A DNA stretch of 64,000 bases from positions 1,185,583 to 1,249,582 of the forward strand of contig JYIP02000002.1 in NCBI GenBank assembly GCA_001051155.2, written 5' to 3'. Of this stretch, positions 53,007 to 62,720 are shown piece after piece. The translations under genes and the position numbers were made by a program. Positions within the stretch are counted from its first letter, which is position 1. Every line of letters begins with the position of its first letter. The stretch comes from Chrysoporthe austroafricana. Lineage: Eukaryota; Ascomycota; Sordariomycetes; Diaporthales; Cryphonectriaceae. The notes beneath the pieces are model-generated. The model had not been told where the DNA came from. It did no database searches and was given only the letters and a program-made list of their open reading frames with translations.

Positions 53007-53983
53007 ATGGACACGATGGCCTCCCTCCCCCGGAACCTCGACAGCCTCCCCAGCGAGGTAAGCCTCTCGTGCATGCGAGGACCACCCTCCTCCCTAACCC
53101 CCTGGTCGCCAAGCCGCACCCGACTTGAACTGACGCCGGAACCCTACAGATCCTCATCCAGATCCTCAGCCCGATGACGACCCTCCAGCTCCTCCCCCTC
53201 GCCCGCGTCAACCGCCGCTTCCACGACCTGGCCCTGCGCATCATCCACACCCGCCTGACGGACGCCGCCTGGCTGCCGGACCGCGAGCTGATCCTCGAGG
53301 CCTACCACCCCTCCGCCAAGATCTCCACGCCCTACCTGCACTGCGACTACCTCGGCACCGACGGCCTGGACAGCTACAGCGAGGACGAGGACAGCCAGCC
53401 GACCTTCGGCCAGCTGCACGGCCTCTACTCGCGCTTCCGGCCCGTCGTGCAGGAGGAGAACCGCAGGGCGAGGGCGAGGTATCCTAGCGTGAGCGGGTCC
53501 GGCGCCGGCGCTGCTGCCGCCGGGGACGAGGAGGAGGACGACGAGCTCACGGCGTCGGTGGTCGTCCACCTCGACGAGGGCGAGATGTTCAGCCAGCTGT
53601 GCGCCGTGACGAACCTGGTCAAGACGGGCCCCCGGCGGGGCCTGTTCCTGAGCCACGTCAACGTCAACGACGGCGTCGTGCGCGTCTTCCGGCGGTGGCT
53701 CAAGGCCAGGGCGGCGGGCGGCGCCGCCGCCGCCGCCGAGGACCCGATCCTGTGGACGAGCCGCCACAAGACCGTCGGCCTGCGGTTCCGCGTCCGCGAG
53801 AACGTCGACGCCCGCCGGCCCGCGCTGTGGTCCGAGGCTGAGGACGAGGACCTCCCCGTCTCGTACACCCTGGTGTACGAGGAGCTGCTGGTCAGGACGA
53901 GCACGCTGCTGCTCGAGGTGGAGAAGTCCGAGGACCAGGAGGTTACAAGCACAGGTAAAGCCATCGTCATTGCTTCGCTTTAG
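53007..53983 (+). CDS. F-box protein, 294 aa
   Basis: Exon 1 (53007-53057) and exon 2 (53150-53983), with intron GTAAGC...CTACAG. The F-box is at the N-terminus across the junction: LDSLPSEILIQILSPMTTL then QLLPLARVNRRFHDLALRII. It would bind Skp1 in an SCF ubiquitin ligase. The rest has conserved-looking blocks (TRLTDAAWLPDRELILEAYH, YLHCDYLGTDGLDSYSEDED, VVVHLDEGEMFSQLCAVTNL, GLFLSHVNVNDG) similar to a fungal F-box class with an immunoglobulin-like or C2-like C-terminal part. A low-complexity insert (GAGAAAAGDEEEDDE) and an Ala-rich run are present. The 3' end could extend if a very short intron (27 nt) existed; this is unlikely. Confidence 0.85.
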
Positions 53984-55026
53984 GAGGACAAACAGGCCCG
54001 ACAGGAGGAGACGCTCGCCGAGCCCGGAGAGTCCTCTGGTCGGGGCGACGGGTAGTCGAGACCACCACCGCACTGAGTTTGGGGCAGCTCTCTGCAGGAT
54101 GGTCTGGCTCGCCGCCGCCCCGGTCAAGACTTGCGGGACTCGAGCACAGCAGTCAGTATACTGCTTTTCCGGACCGCCGCAGACGACTTCACAAGGATGA
54201 TGCCGCCTCGACGCCCCCCAGGGATCCATCGCGTGGACCGGCGATGTGGACGTGGCTGATGAAGAGACCTTGACGGCCTGAAATCAGGACAGTGAGAGGA
54301 CACAAGTGCTTACAGTTGCTTCTAGATCTTGGCTACTCCCTCCAGCCCGGCAGCAAGGTCCCATGTCTGGGACAGCAGATGTTCTTCTGGATCCAGTCGC
54401 CGCAGACCATGTTCCAGAGACAACAACAATGGGCTCCCGCGCCGTTCATCTCCGTCGGCGGGGCATAGATCACGGCCGGAGCTGGTATCGATAGATCACT
54501 TGCGACTTAAAGACGCTGAGATGCGACGGGAGTATCGCCCGTCACCGTTTTCACCAGCCCTGGCCGGCGGCTTTAGAGTGGGAATTGAGGTAATTCCCGT
54601 GCTTATCAGCACCGTACTTGTTGCAGAAGCGACGAGACGAGAATAATAGAGATGGACCAGGCGTTATGAAGGTTTCGGGATTCATAGAGCAAGGACGACC
54701 AGCGGGCATGTGGCTGGATCGGCTCTCTGGGAAGGCGTCTGGAGTACCTATACCAACAATCAAGGTGTACGGGGGCAATCTCAATATTATAGAGCTTAAT
54801 GACATATGAGATCGTTGACATTCCTAGTCCCGGTATGGGTCTGCTAAGATTGTAAGGATCATGGGCTCGTGATCGCCATTGATCCTGCCTACATGAATAA
54901 GGCATGTCGGCGTAAGGTCACAGAGGCATCGCATATTGGTCTGAATCTTCCATGCCGTGAACGGATACTCAAACATCCTGTCACGCCGCAAAGCAAGCGC
55001 CGAGGCCAGGAGCTTCGTCCCGGCCC
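53984..55026. other. Intergenic, nothing recognised
   Basis: Only short frames; no RNA gene or repeat noticed. It separates two convergent genes (F-box plus strand, HAD minus strand), so mostly 3' flank. Confidence 0.4.
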
Positions 55027-55773
55027 CTACTCTCCGAGCCCCTCTATAGCCTCAACCAAGCCCTTCATCCCCTGCAGATAAACATCAACCTCCCCTCTCA
55101 CGGCCCGCTGGTCCTCCCGGATGTCGTCCGTCCACCGGTACACGTACACCGTCCGCAGCCCCGCCGCCGCCGCCCCGCGCGTGTCGTACGCGTGCGCGGC
55201 GACCATGACGCACTCCTCGGGCCGCAGCCGCAGCAGGCCCAGGGCGCGGGCGTAGCTCTCGGGCGCGGGCTTGATGACCCCGAGCAGCTCGCTCGGGAAC
55301 AGCGCGTCGAACAGGCCCCGCAGCCCGGACGACCGCACCAGGTCCAGCTGCAGCCGCGCCGTGCCGTTGGCGTGCACGAGCACCTCGTACCCGCGCGCCC
55401 GCAGCGCCTCCAGCGCCGGGCGCACGTCCGCCCACGCCGGCTGGTCGTGCCATGCGGCGATGCAGCGCTCCCTCGCCGCCGCCGCCGCCGCCGCGCCGCC
55501 CTCCCCCGCGAGCGCCGGCCTCAGGAGCGCCGCCCACTCCGGCCGCGCGAGCATGCCGTCCAGCGTCGCCCGGTGCGAGACGTCGATGTCCTCAGGCGGC
55601 TGCCCCGCCGCGAGACGCGCCGCGTTGTAGTCGAAGTACGCCTGGCGCCACTCGAGCGCGAACCGGGAGCGGGCGTCCGCGGGCACGGAGGTGGGCAGCG
55701 CGGAGACGATGCTCGTGTGCCAGTCCAGGCAGGTGCCCATGAAGTCGAAGAGGACGGCCTTGATCGCGGGCAT
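55027..55773 (-). CDS. HAD-superfamily hydrolase, haloacid dehalogenase type II-like, 248 aa
   Basis: Single exon, very GC-rich. Motif I is AVLFDFMGTCLDW (nucleophile Asp10 and the GT pair; the second Asp position of phosphatases is replaced, as in haloacid dehalogenases). Motif II is EVLVHANGTAR, motif III VIKPAPESYARAL (Lys), motif IV CVMVAAHAYDTRGAAAAGL. The cap region lies between motifs I and II. This fits L-2-haloacid dehalogenase-like proteins of fungi, which hydrolyse C-Cl/C-F or phosphoester bonds; the substrate is not predictable. An Ala-rich insert (GEGGAAAAAAARE) is unusual and probably loop. Start chosen at the first ATG (MPAIKAVLFD). Antisense frames here are GC artefacts. Confidence 0.88.
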   Translation of the reverse strand: MPAIKAVLFDFMGTCLDWHTSIVSALPTSVPADARSRFALEWRQAYFDYNAARLAAGQPPEDIDVSHRATLDGMLARPEWAALLRPALAGEGGAAAAAAARERCIAAWHDQPAWADVRPALEALRARGYEVLVHANGTARLQLDLVRSSGLRGLFDALFPSELLGVIKPAPESYARALGLLRLRPEECVMVAAHAYDTRGAAAAGLRTVYVYRWTDDIREDQRAVRGEVDVYLQGMKGLVEAIEGLGE

Positions 55774-56004
55774 GGCGGCGATGGGGTGGGTGATGCTTGT
55801 ATCGGGTGAGTTCTTACTGGATGCTTGACTCTTTGTACGGGTTTGCGTTTACAGTCATCTTGTCTGGATGAGTCTTTGCTCTATAATTATATGCACAGAT
55901 GCTCTCTAGAGAGTGGAGATCCAACGTGCGCGCCCTTGTTTGTTGTACCCTGTCAGCGTGTCGGGCGCGCCCTTTCGGGACGATCCGTGTGTTGGGAACC
56001 TAGG

Positions 56005-56148
56005 CGAGACCCTGGAAGACAGGGCTAGAACCGATATCTCTATCACGAACCTGGATGCCCCGATTCAGAAAGGTAGAGGTTATCGTCGCTTTCGCTATCC
56101 GTTCTGCTAATTATATGAGTCGGCAATACGCTTAGTAACCCTGACTGG
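56005..56148 (+). repeat. Diverged dispersed repeat, copy 1
   Basis: Alignable by eye to 62580-62720 in the same orientation. Shared blocks include CGAACCT, TATCGTC, TTCTG, TCGGCAA and CTGACT in the same order and spacing. Both copies keep an open frame ending in YPFC-stop (here QKGRGYRRFRYPFC). Probably remnants of one mobile element or a duplicated gene end. Confidence 0.55.
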
Positions 56149-56562
56149 CTGTGCAAATAATGTATCCTTAAAAAGCTTGAAAAGCATCGTAAGGGTCGTC
56201 TTTTTTGATATTTACTAGCTAATATTTTAGCTGCATTCGTTCAACCCACACCCCGTTCTATTACATTGATCCATAGCCCCCAGGGATATGGTCCCGGAAT
56301 CCCCGTCTCTCAGAGAGGGCGAAGCCTTACATATGGTGCATCTGGACGCTGAAAAAAATCGCTCGTGACCACTCATCGTCCCAAATTGTTCAGGCAACGT
56401 TAATAACTCAAAGCTGAGTATAAAGAGGACGACAGCGACGCGCAATTCCATCTCTCCAATGTTGCGGCCTAGGTTCAAGGCATCAAAGATCAGTCGTTTC
56501 TCATGCACTTCAAGAAGCAACGCGGTTTTGAAAGACAAGAAATTGTGCAGGGAGCAACAGCT

Positions 56563-56775
56563 GAAGCCCTTTGCTCCCAATCAAACCTTGAATATCGATT
56601 ACACGCTCGTTGGCTTGCCTGCAGTCCCTTTGCCCACAATCCAACGCTGAATATCGTTACACGTCCGTTGTTTTGCTTTTCGCCCCCAACTCAACTTTGA
56701 ACGTCGTCACACGCTCGCTGTTTTACCCGTGAGCCCTTCGGCCCCAATCTAACCTTGATTGTCGTTGCTGTTGCT
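56563..56775. repeat. Degenerate tandem repeat, unit about 57 bp, 3.5 copies
   Basis: Each unit carries CCCTTTGC-, CCAATC-, CCTTGAATATCG- and TACACGCTCGTTG-like words in the same order. Units diverge strongly from one another. Confidence 0.6.
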
Positions 56776-57486
56776 GTTTCGATTGCTAGCGCTTACGTGA
56801 ACCGGCTTGTTGGTGTGTTGTACTGCATTGTTTGGCACTCAATGTGGCGAAACAGAAAGCCTTCTGAGCGTAATAATACTAATAACAGAAACAGCATTGA
56901 AACAAAACTAGTTTAGCAAAAGGATTGAAGCTAAGCAATTACTTATTTTAGTAATTGTAAACTAGTGTGCTCACAAATGATAACCTTCTTCTATTTACTC
57001 TAAGGAGACAAGGGGCTTGGCTGCTTAATATATTGCATCAAGGCAAGGGAGAGCATTCGAAGGCTCTATATTTTGAAGTAATTTCACCATGGAGTGCTTC
57101 AGTTTTATTAAGGAAGTTGTAGCGTTGAGCGGATTGTAAATCAGGCTCGTACGATGCAGAGTATATTCTTAGACTATTGAAAAGCACACGCGCGAGCAAA
57201 TTGCACTTAATTACATTATAGAAATCAAGACGGTTGCCGAGAGTGTATCCATTACGCCAATTCCTGAATTTCCGATACAAATATGCAAGTCTCCTTGGCC
57301 ATGAGTTCACGCCACTGTTGTTACCAGCAATACTCAACGCCTCAGATAGAGGGCATGTCATCTTCCAAATCCGAGTATATATACTTCCCAGTCCCGTTAC
57401 AAGCCCATTCACAGAGGGATTATATCGTATTATTGAAATGATACCCTCTAGGGCTGTAGCTAATGGGTACAGTTGAGCCGACAGTT

Positions 57487-59329
57487 TCAACCTTGGACAT
57501 TCAGCTTCCTACGAATCCGGAACGGGACTTTGCTTGTTGGCGGTAATGTTCCTGTTGGGTACCATCTCAAATCGGCTTTGACATCGTGAACCCCGGGGGC
57601 CAACTCCAGCTCATATCTGGTAAAAAGCATAGCGAATGTCCCAAGCATCTCCGATTTTGCGAAGTGCCGACCTGGACACATACGCTGGCCCCCTCCGAAG
57701 GGCAGCCAACAACCGGCCAGGCCCTCTAGCGAGAACATGGATTTGTCTTGTTGGGTTGTGGCGTCGGTATCCTGTGCCACCAGGAAACGCTTCGCATCGA
57801 AGACTGCCAGTGGCGTTCTCGGTTTACGACCCATAGCAGTCCAAGCTTCGTCGTTGAAGGCGGCCTCGCGGTTGAATATAGAGAGCGTATCGCCAACTGG
57901 AATAGCCCATTCTCCAAGCTTCAGGTCGGAGCCGCTTACTGTTCGCGAGACAGCGATAGCGACATAAAAACGACAGACTTCCGCAAATGTGGACTGGAGT
58001 AGGGGCTGTTGGCCCAGCTCTGCAACGTCAAAAATGCCATCAGGCCGCCTGCACTTGAATGCCTCGGCAAGGAGCTGGGATTGCAAGTTGGCGTCTCGGA
58101 GCACGTGAAATATGTACCAGAATATTGCTCGAAGAACGTTCGAGTTGACTCTATGTCGTGGAACGGCGGTCAGTATCTTTGACTCCAAAAGTCCCAGACG
58201 CTCCCAGGGTAGGATATCGGAATTTTCATACGCAAACATCAAGCCCACGTCCAAAGTAGCTCTGTCGTGGTCATCCATCAGATTCATCTTCCTCATCGCG
58301 CTCTGCCTTGCTTTTATCAACTTAGAGCCAAAATATGCGTCAAACTCAGGGTCTTCGGGTGCAATCCTATCGACATTCGTACCAGCCTTCTCATATGCTT
58401 CGGCATGCCACTTTTCCACTGCCTCCCTAAGCCGATCTCGTGCCTGGTAGGCGACCCGCGCCATCCAACGCGGCCAACCAAATAGGAGCTTGAGCAAGTT
58501 GCTATCATAGATCCTAAAGTCCTCCAATATATTCGGGCTGATCTCTAGCAGACGCGGCCCCATCAAGGTTTCTGTAGCGGACCGGCCCACTATTGTCTGA
58601 ACAAAGGCGTACAGGTCTGGGTACTCAACCCACTGTTCCTGAATACCCTTGGCATCGAGCTGCTTCCCGAGGGTGAAAATGAACTGCTCATTCAAAGCTT
58701 GCAGATGCGATCCAGATAGAAACGTCTGCGCAGTATGGGCCGTCCAGAAATGCACGCGGTGTTCTGGGAGCACATTGGTACCCTTCCGCGGTTGAACCGC
58801 AATACCAGAATCATCGGCATCCCAGTACTGGGCGGCTTTGGCTGAGGCACCGAATAATCTACGAAGTGCCATACTTGAAGCCGGCTTAGCACCGGCTTGC
58901 TTTGCGGCCTTGAAGATGGCGATTATGTGTTCTGGGTTGGAGACGAGGGTGAAAAACTTGGAACCGGCTCTGATACGGAGTGGCCTGCGCCAGCCATACT
59001 TCGAGCTGATTGAGGGTGTCAGTCGTCGTCTTCTTTGTACATTCGGACACTTCCAAAGTAACTGCTCCGTCAATGCCGCGGCAATGGGTTGGAGCTTACA
59101 AGGTACTCGACACAAATGCCTCAGGGTTGATCAAGGCTGACACCACGTCGCCTATCAAGGGCGTTAGATATGGCACAATTGGGACAGTCTTCCCGTCCGT
59201 CCTTTTGTGATTGTATTCCGAGCCCGTAACACCTCGGCGAAACTGATGGGAAGTGACAATCCATGTCAAAAAAGGAGCAGCGAGCAATGCACACGCCAGG
59301 TACGATATGAAGCCGAAACTTAAGGCCAT
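57487..59329 (-). CDS. Cytochrome P450 monooxygenase, 555 aa
   Basis: Three exons: 59329-59100, 59005-58232, 58150-57487. An N-terminal membrane anchor (MALSFGFISYLACALLAAPF, then LTWIV) places it in the ER membrane. The heme-binding motif is LPFGGGQRMCPGRHF (Cys ligand), ExxR is in STFAEVCRFYVA, and the I-helix is in the VNSNVLRAIFWYIFHVLRD region. The architecture is like the CYP7/CYP8-type fungal P450s often annotated as sterol 7-alpha-hydroxylase- or prostacyclin synthase-like. The second intron (58231-58151, GTATGA...ACATAG) is 81 nt, a multiple of three with no stop, so the unspliced frame is also open. Removing it restores the I-helix spacing, so I treat it as a real intron. It is divergent from the rhodopsin-domain gene at 60281. 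Substrate unknown. No lesion. Confidence 0.93.
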
Positions 59330-60280
59330 GATCGTTGAAGACCCAGCAGCCGGGTACGATGTTTTGCAAGGAGCCAAACGTTACTGCTTGCGGAACGAAA
59401 ACGAATGGAGAAGCCCAAGAAGAGGTCTCTCGAGCGCAACAGAGCAATTTATAGGATGAGGTGAACGTAAACCCAAATTCTCAGTGTTGTGCAATCTGTC
59501 TGGAGTGAAATCAAGAGCGGAGTCATGTCGCCCACCTGCCCACCCGCCTAAGTGTTTTTGGGGGCGGTGACTAGCGCTGTGTCACCCGGTTCAAATAAGC
59601 AAATCATCTCAGAGCAACTCGATCTGGACTCAGCCCCTCCCTCAATGTCGCCTGCAGTCTGGCAAGTGTAACATTTTCGGGATAGCTAAGCAGTTGTTAC
59701 AAGGTCTTCATTTAACGATAACTGTTAAGGAGGTCTAAGGAGTGCTTGAGGAACCAGGTTCTTCCTTGGTCCGGCGGGCTCGTTCCCGCCGTACTTATAG
59801 GCCGTCCTTCTCGACGTCTACCTCAGGCATCCATTGCACAGCCCCCTTCCTATATGCAGTTGGGTTCCTTTCTTCCTGCCGTTGGGTGGATCTGTAATGC
59901 CCAACGGCGCGTAGCTCGCAATGCCTGGAATATTCAGTGCCCCCGGCACCCTCCGGGTGTCCGTGTAACAGCAGTTCAATGTAAGACACGCACGGACCAC
60001 ACTCGTATAGCATCAACTCGTGGGGGCCGAGATCAGCAGCCATCGCGAAGTGATCTATAATTGAGGGTGGCATTCGAACGTTTCTCGTGAAGCCCCAACG
60101 GTGATTAGCTTATATTCATGTAGAATCTTACCTTAAGATGTGACTCTCTCTCAGCCGGACTTTCTTTGCCCTTTTTCGTGACCTTTCTTCTTCTTCTTCC
60201 TTTTTTTTTTTTTAAAAAAAAAAAACAGGGGGGAGAAAACAGTCATTATTATTGTTCTTTACTAGCACCATTGCAGAATC
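59330..60280. promoter_or_regulatory. Divergent promoter between the P450 and rhodopsin-domain genes
   Basis: Contains pyrimidine-rich sequence (60160-60200) and a T13-A12 tract at 60201-60225, 55 bases before the plus-strand start codon. A 104-codon frame at 59746-60060 has no family features. No specific operator recognised. Confidence 0.5.
60201..60225. repeat. T13-A12 homopolymer palindrome
   Basis: Thirteen T followed directly by twelve A, able to fold back on itself. Poly(dA:dT) tracts exclude nucleosomes in fungal promoters; here it sits just upstream of a start codon. The length may be un-reliable in assembly. Confidence 0.7.
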
Positions 60281-61747
60281 ATGGCTTCGCATCTCAGCGG
60301 ACCCGGGATCTCCCTACGATCATCAGTCCTAGATGATATACCGCTGGCTCCACCTCCGCCAGGGGTGCAGTCCAATTTTGTCGACCCAGTGTCTAATGCG
60401 TACATTGTTCGCATTACAACTTATTGTCTTTTGCCTCTAATGCTAGTCTTTGTTGGGATCCGTATAATAGCTCGCTTTCTGGTCTCCCATGCCTCCGGTA
60501 TTGATGATTGTACGTTCCAACCATCGAATTCAGCACACTTGGTTCTTTGGCATTTGTCTAACAGAACTTGAGTAGATATATGTGTCGCTGCAAGCATTCT
60601 TGTGACAGCCTGGTGTGGCCTGTCTTTATCATGTCCGTCCACCTTTTGCGACTCAAGGTCTCAAGCCGTCTGGAAGTCTAATTTTTAATCTTCTCTTTTA
60701 CTGAAGTGCTCGACCATCCTCACGGTCACCACATGTGGGACATACCTGTCTCTGCCATAACGAACGTCTTCGTGAAGAAAACCTATGCGATAACTGTCCT
60801 CTATATAACTTCCAGTGTCACTGTGCGGGTCTCGATCTTCATTCTCTACTATCGCTTATTTGGCCATGTCCACACCATACGCAATTTCATCTGGGCCGGC
60901 ATTTCGATCACGATACTATCCTATACTGCTCTGCTCATATCCCACCTTTACTTCTGTTCCCCGCGTAGAACTGATGATGGATGGTCGGTTGCGGGTTATG
61001 CACGCTGCGGACCCCCGGACATCCTTATTAGCATCGCTCAGGCCTCTGTTGACAGTGCTACTGACGGATTTCTGCTTCTCCTACCAGTGGTACAGGTCAT
61101 GCGCCTCACCATGCCACTGAGAACAAGAATTGGCATTGCGGCCATATTTATGACTGGTTCGCTGGTAGGTTTACAATCGACCTCAAACGGGCACAAGCGA
61201 TGTTCAGGCTAACAAGGTCCCTATGGTCTACGGGTGCTAACATCTCTGCATAGGGCCTTGCTAGCTCTATTGTATGCGCGGTGATGCGTGGCTACCTTCT
61301 GCACGAGACAGACTTGTTCTGGGAAATCACGAAGATATACGCCTTTGCGTGAGACATTACTATTCTGGACTTGTGTCTGCAGTTCTAATACTAACTTTGT
61401 CATATAATAGCACAGTTGAGGTAACCGTCGGCATGATTTGTTGTTGCATGCCTGTCGTTCCCGTTGTCGCCGGATCCGTTCTAGATTCCAAAGCCTGGTC
61501 CGCTATGAATTCGCGTCTTCAAAAGTGGACACAGGATATCTCACGGAAGCGGGTCTTGCAGCAAACGACGGTGACGCCTGTTGCTGCCAAACAAGGCTAT
61601 GACAGCAGCTGGACTGAGAGGGGGCTGGGCAATACGCCCACATGGGGCCACCATCACAATAGCACCCACCAGCAGCCTTTGCAGAATCATCCGTCGATGT
61701 CCATGAACACATCGTCATATGTAGAGCTGGAGTCGCTCGATGGTTGA
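60281..61747 (+). CDS. Rhodopsin-domain (SAT4/Pth11-like) integral membrane protein, 391 aa
   Basis: Five exons in phase: 60281-60509, 60576-60632, 60707-61164, 61254-61348, 61411-61747. Hydrophobic helices are visible: TTYCLLPLMLVFVGIRIIAR, then DDYICVAASILVTAWCG after the first intron, VLYITSSVTVRVSIFILYY, IWAGISITILSYTALLISH, GFLLLLPVVQVM, IGIAAIFMTGSLGLASSIVC and STVEVTVGMICCCMPVVPV (six to seven total). FCSPR and the GxxC/D-rich loops are as in fungal SAT4-family (rhodopsin-domain) proteins, some of which are receptor-like or work in metabolite clusters. The C-terminal tail (from SKAWSAMNSRLQKW) is polar and cytosolic. Function unknown; no CFEM domain at the N-terminus. Divergent from the P450. 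No lesion. Confidence 0.88.
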
Positions 61748-61960
61748 TGAATGACTAGATCAGTCTTGAAGAGTCGTGTTTCGACTTGGGACGGCAACAC
61801 TAGCACATGTCACCGCATCATAGTGGTGTGGTGAAGGAGGTGTCGGCCAACGCCCACCGGAGTCAAGGTGTTGGCTGAGGGATGTTGTAGTGCGAAGAGT
61901 TAGATACCGAATAAGGACTATATCGATCTTATGTCGTATTATCGTCATGTCATCGTTGTG

Positions 61961-62441
61961 TTACTGTCTAAGTAGTAGTGGCTGTAGCATGCTACCGTAC
62001 TCGACGCAATAATAGACTTCGTAGTAGTTATGAAACATCAGCACCGTCACAGCTTCTTGAATTGCATCCGTATTGCTCATCTTACTTAGTATCGTTCCAA
62101 TGTAGCATGTAAAGCTGCAGTTGTCCTGGACGACAAAATTGCCCTCGGGTCGGAACCCATCGCAGCGGATCAGTAGTCCGGGAGAATCGATCTTGGGGCC
62201 GCAGGCCGTGAGGGTTGTTTGGCGACACAATGAGACGTGGGGCAGTGTGTCGAAAGGGCCTGCCTTTGACAACCCGTCTAATAAGCAGACTGGAGTGTGG
62301 TTCCCATACTAGTTCCAGGTCGTCCAGTGTCGGGACGCTGGTGAGCAGCGGCGAGCTTGGGGCGCATGGCACCTGGCGCCAGAATGCGGCCGTCTTTTGC
62401 TCCGCCTCCACGCTTGGGATCACATTCATATCAAGGTACAT
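61961..62441 (-). pseudogene. Possible decayed minus-strand gene, unknown
   Basis: From ATG 62441 a frame reads MYLDMNVIPSVEAEQKTAAF, then WRQVPCAPSSPLLTSVPTLD. Near 62285-62270 the natural-looking reading shifts to another register (GLSKAGPFDTLPHVSLCRQ, then KIDSPGLLIRCDGFRPEG), which stays open to 61961. No intron of reasonable size bridges the change. Codon use looks coding, but no family is recognised. It converges with the rhodopsin-domain gene. It could be chance in part. Confidence 0.3.
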
Positions 62442-62579
62442 GAGCGTGCAGAAACAAATTGTCTCGTCCTTCGCGACGCTCGTCTACGCCGGAGGCAGTT
62501 GTGCTCGATGTGGAGGTGTTCGCCATGCTAGGCTCCAGGGTGGGATCCCTCTCCATCTCATTTATATCAAAGGCATCCA

Positions 62580-62720
62580 AACCCTAAAAGCCAGGGCCAA
62601 GACCTATACCGTTATAGCGAACCTATTTGCTCTGAATCAGAAGAGTGAAGGATATCGTCATCCTGGCTACCCCTTCTGTTGATCCCATAGATCGGCAAGT
62701 GGCTTACTAGACCTGACTAG
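62580..62720 (+). repeat. Diverged dispersed repeat, copy 2
   Basis: Partner of 56005-56148. The frame ends QKSEGYRHPGYPFC-stop, parallel to copy 1. The two copies flank the P450/rhodopsin-domain gene pair as direct repeats about 6.5 kb apart. Confidence 0.55.

Larger units (their letters stand above)
55774..57486. other. Intergenic with two repeat features
   Basis: Contains copy 1 of a diverged repeat (56005-56148) and a tandem array (56563-56775), listed separately. A 117-codon minus-strand frame at 56227-56580 and a 150-codon minus frame at 57038-57490 have no family features; the latter lacks an ATG start at its 5' end. 56880-57030 is AT-rich. Confidence 0.4.

Noticed and set aside
53144..54229. 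361-codon minus-strand frame over the F-box gene
   Set aside because: Antisense GC artefact; no domain, while the plus strand has an F-box and a good intron.
55085..55809. Long frames in other registers over the HAD hydrolase
   Set aside because: Gly/Ala/Arg-only composition; the HAD motifs are all in the 55773-55027 reading.
57038..57490. 150-codon minus-strand frame after the P450 stop
   Set aside because: No ATG at the start of the frame, AT-rich, no family features; treated as 3' flank.
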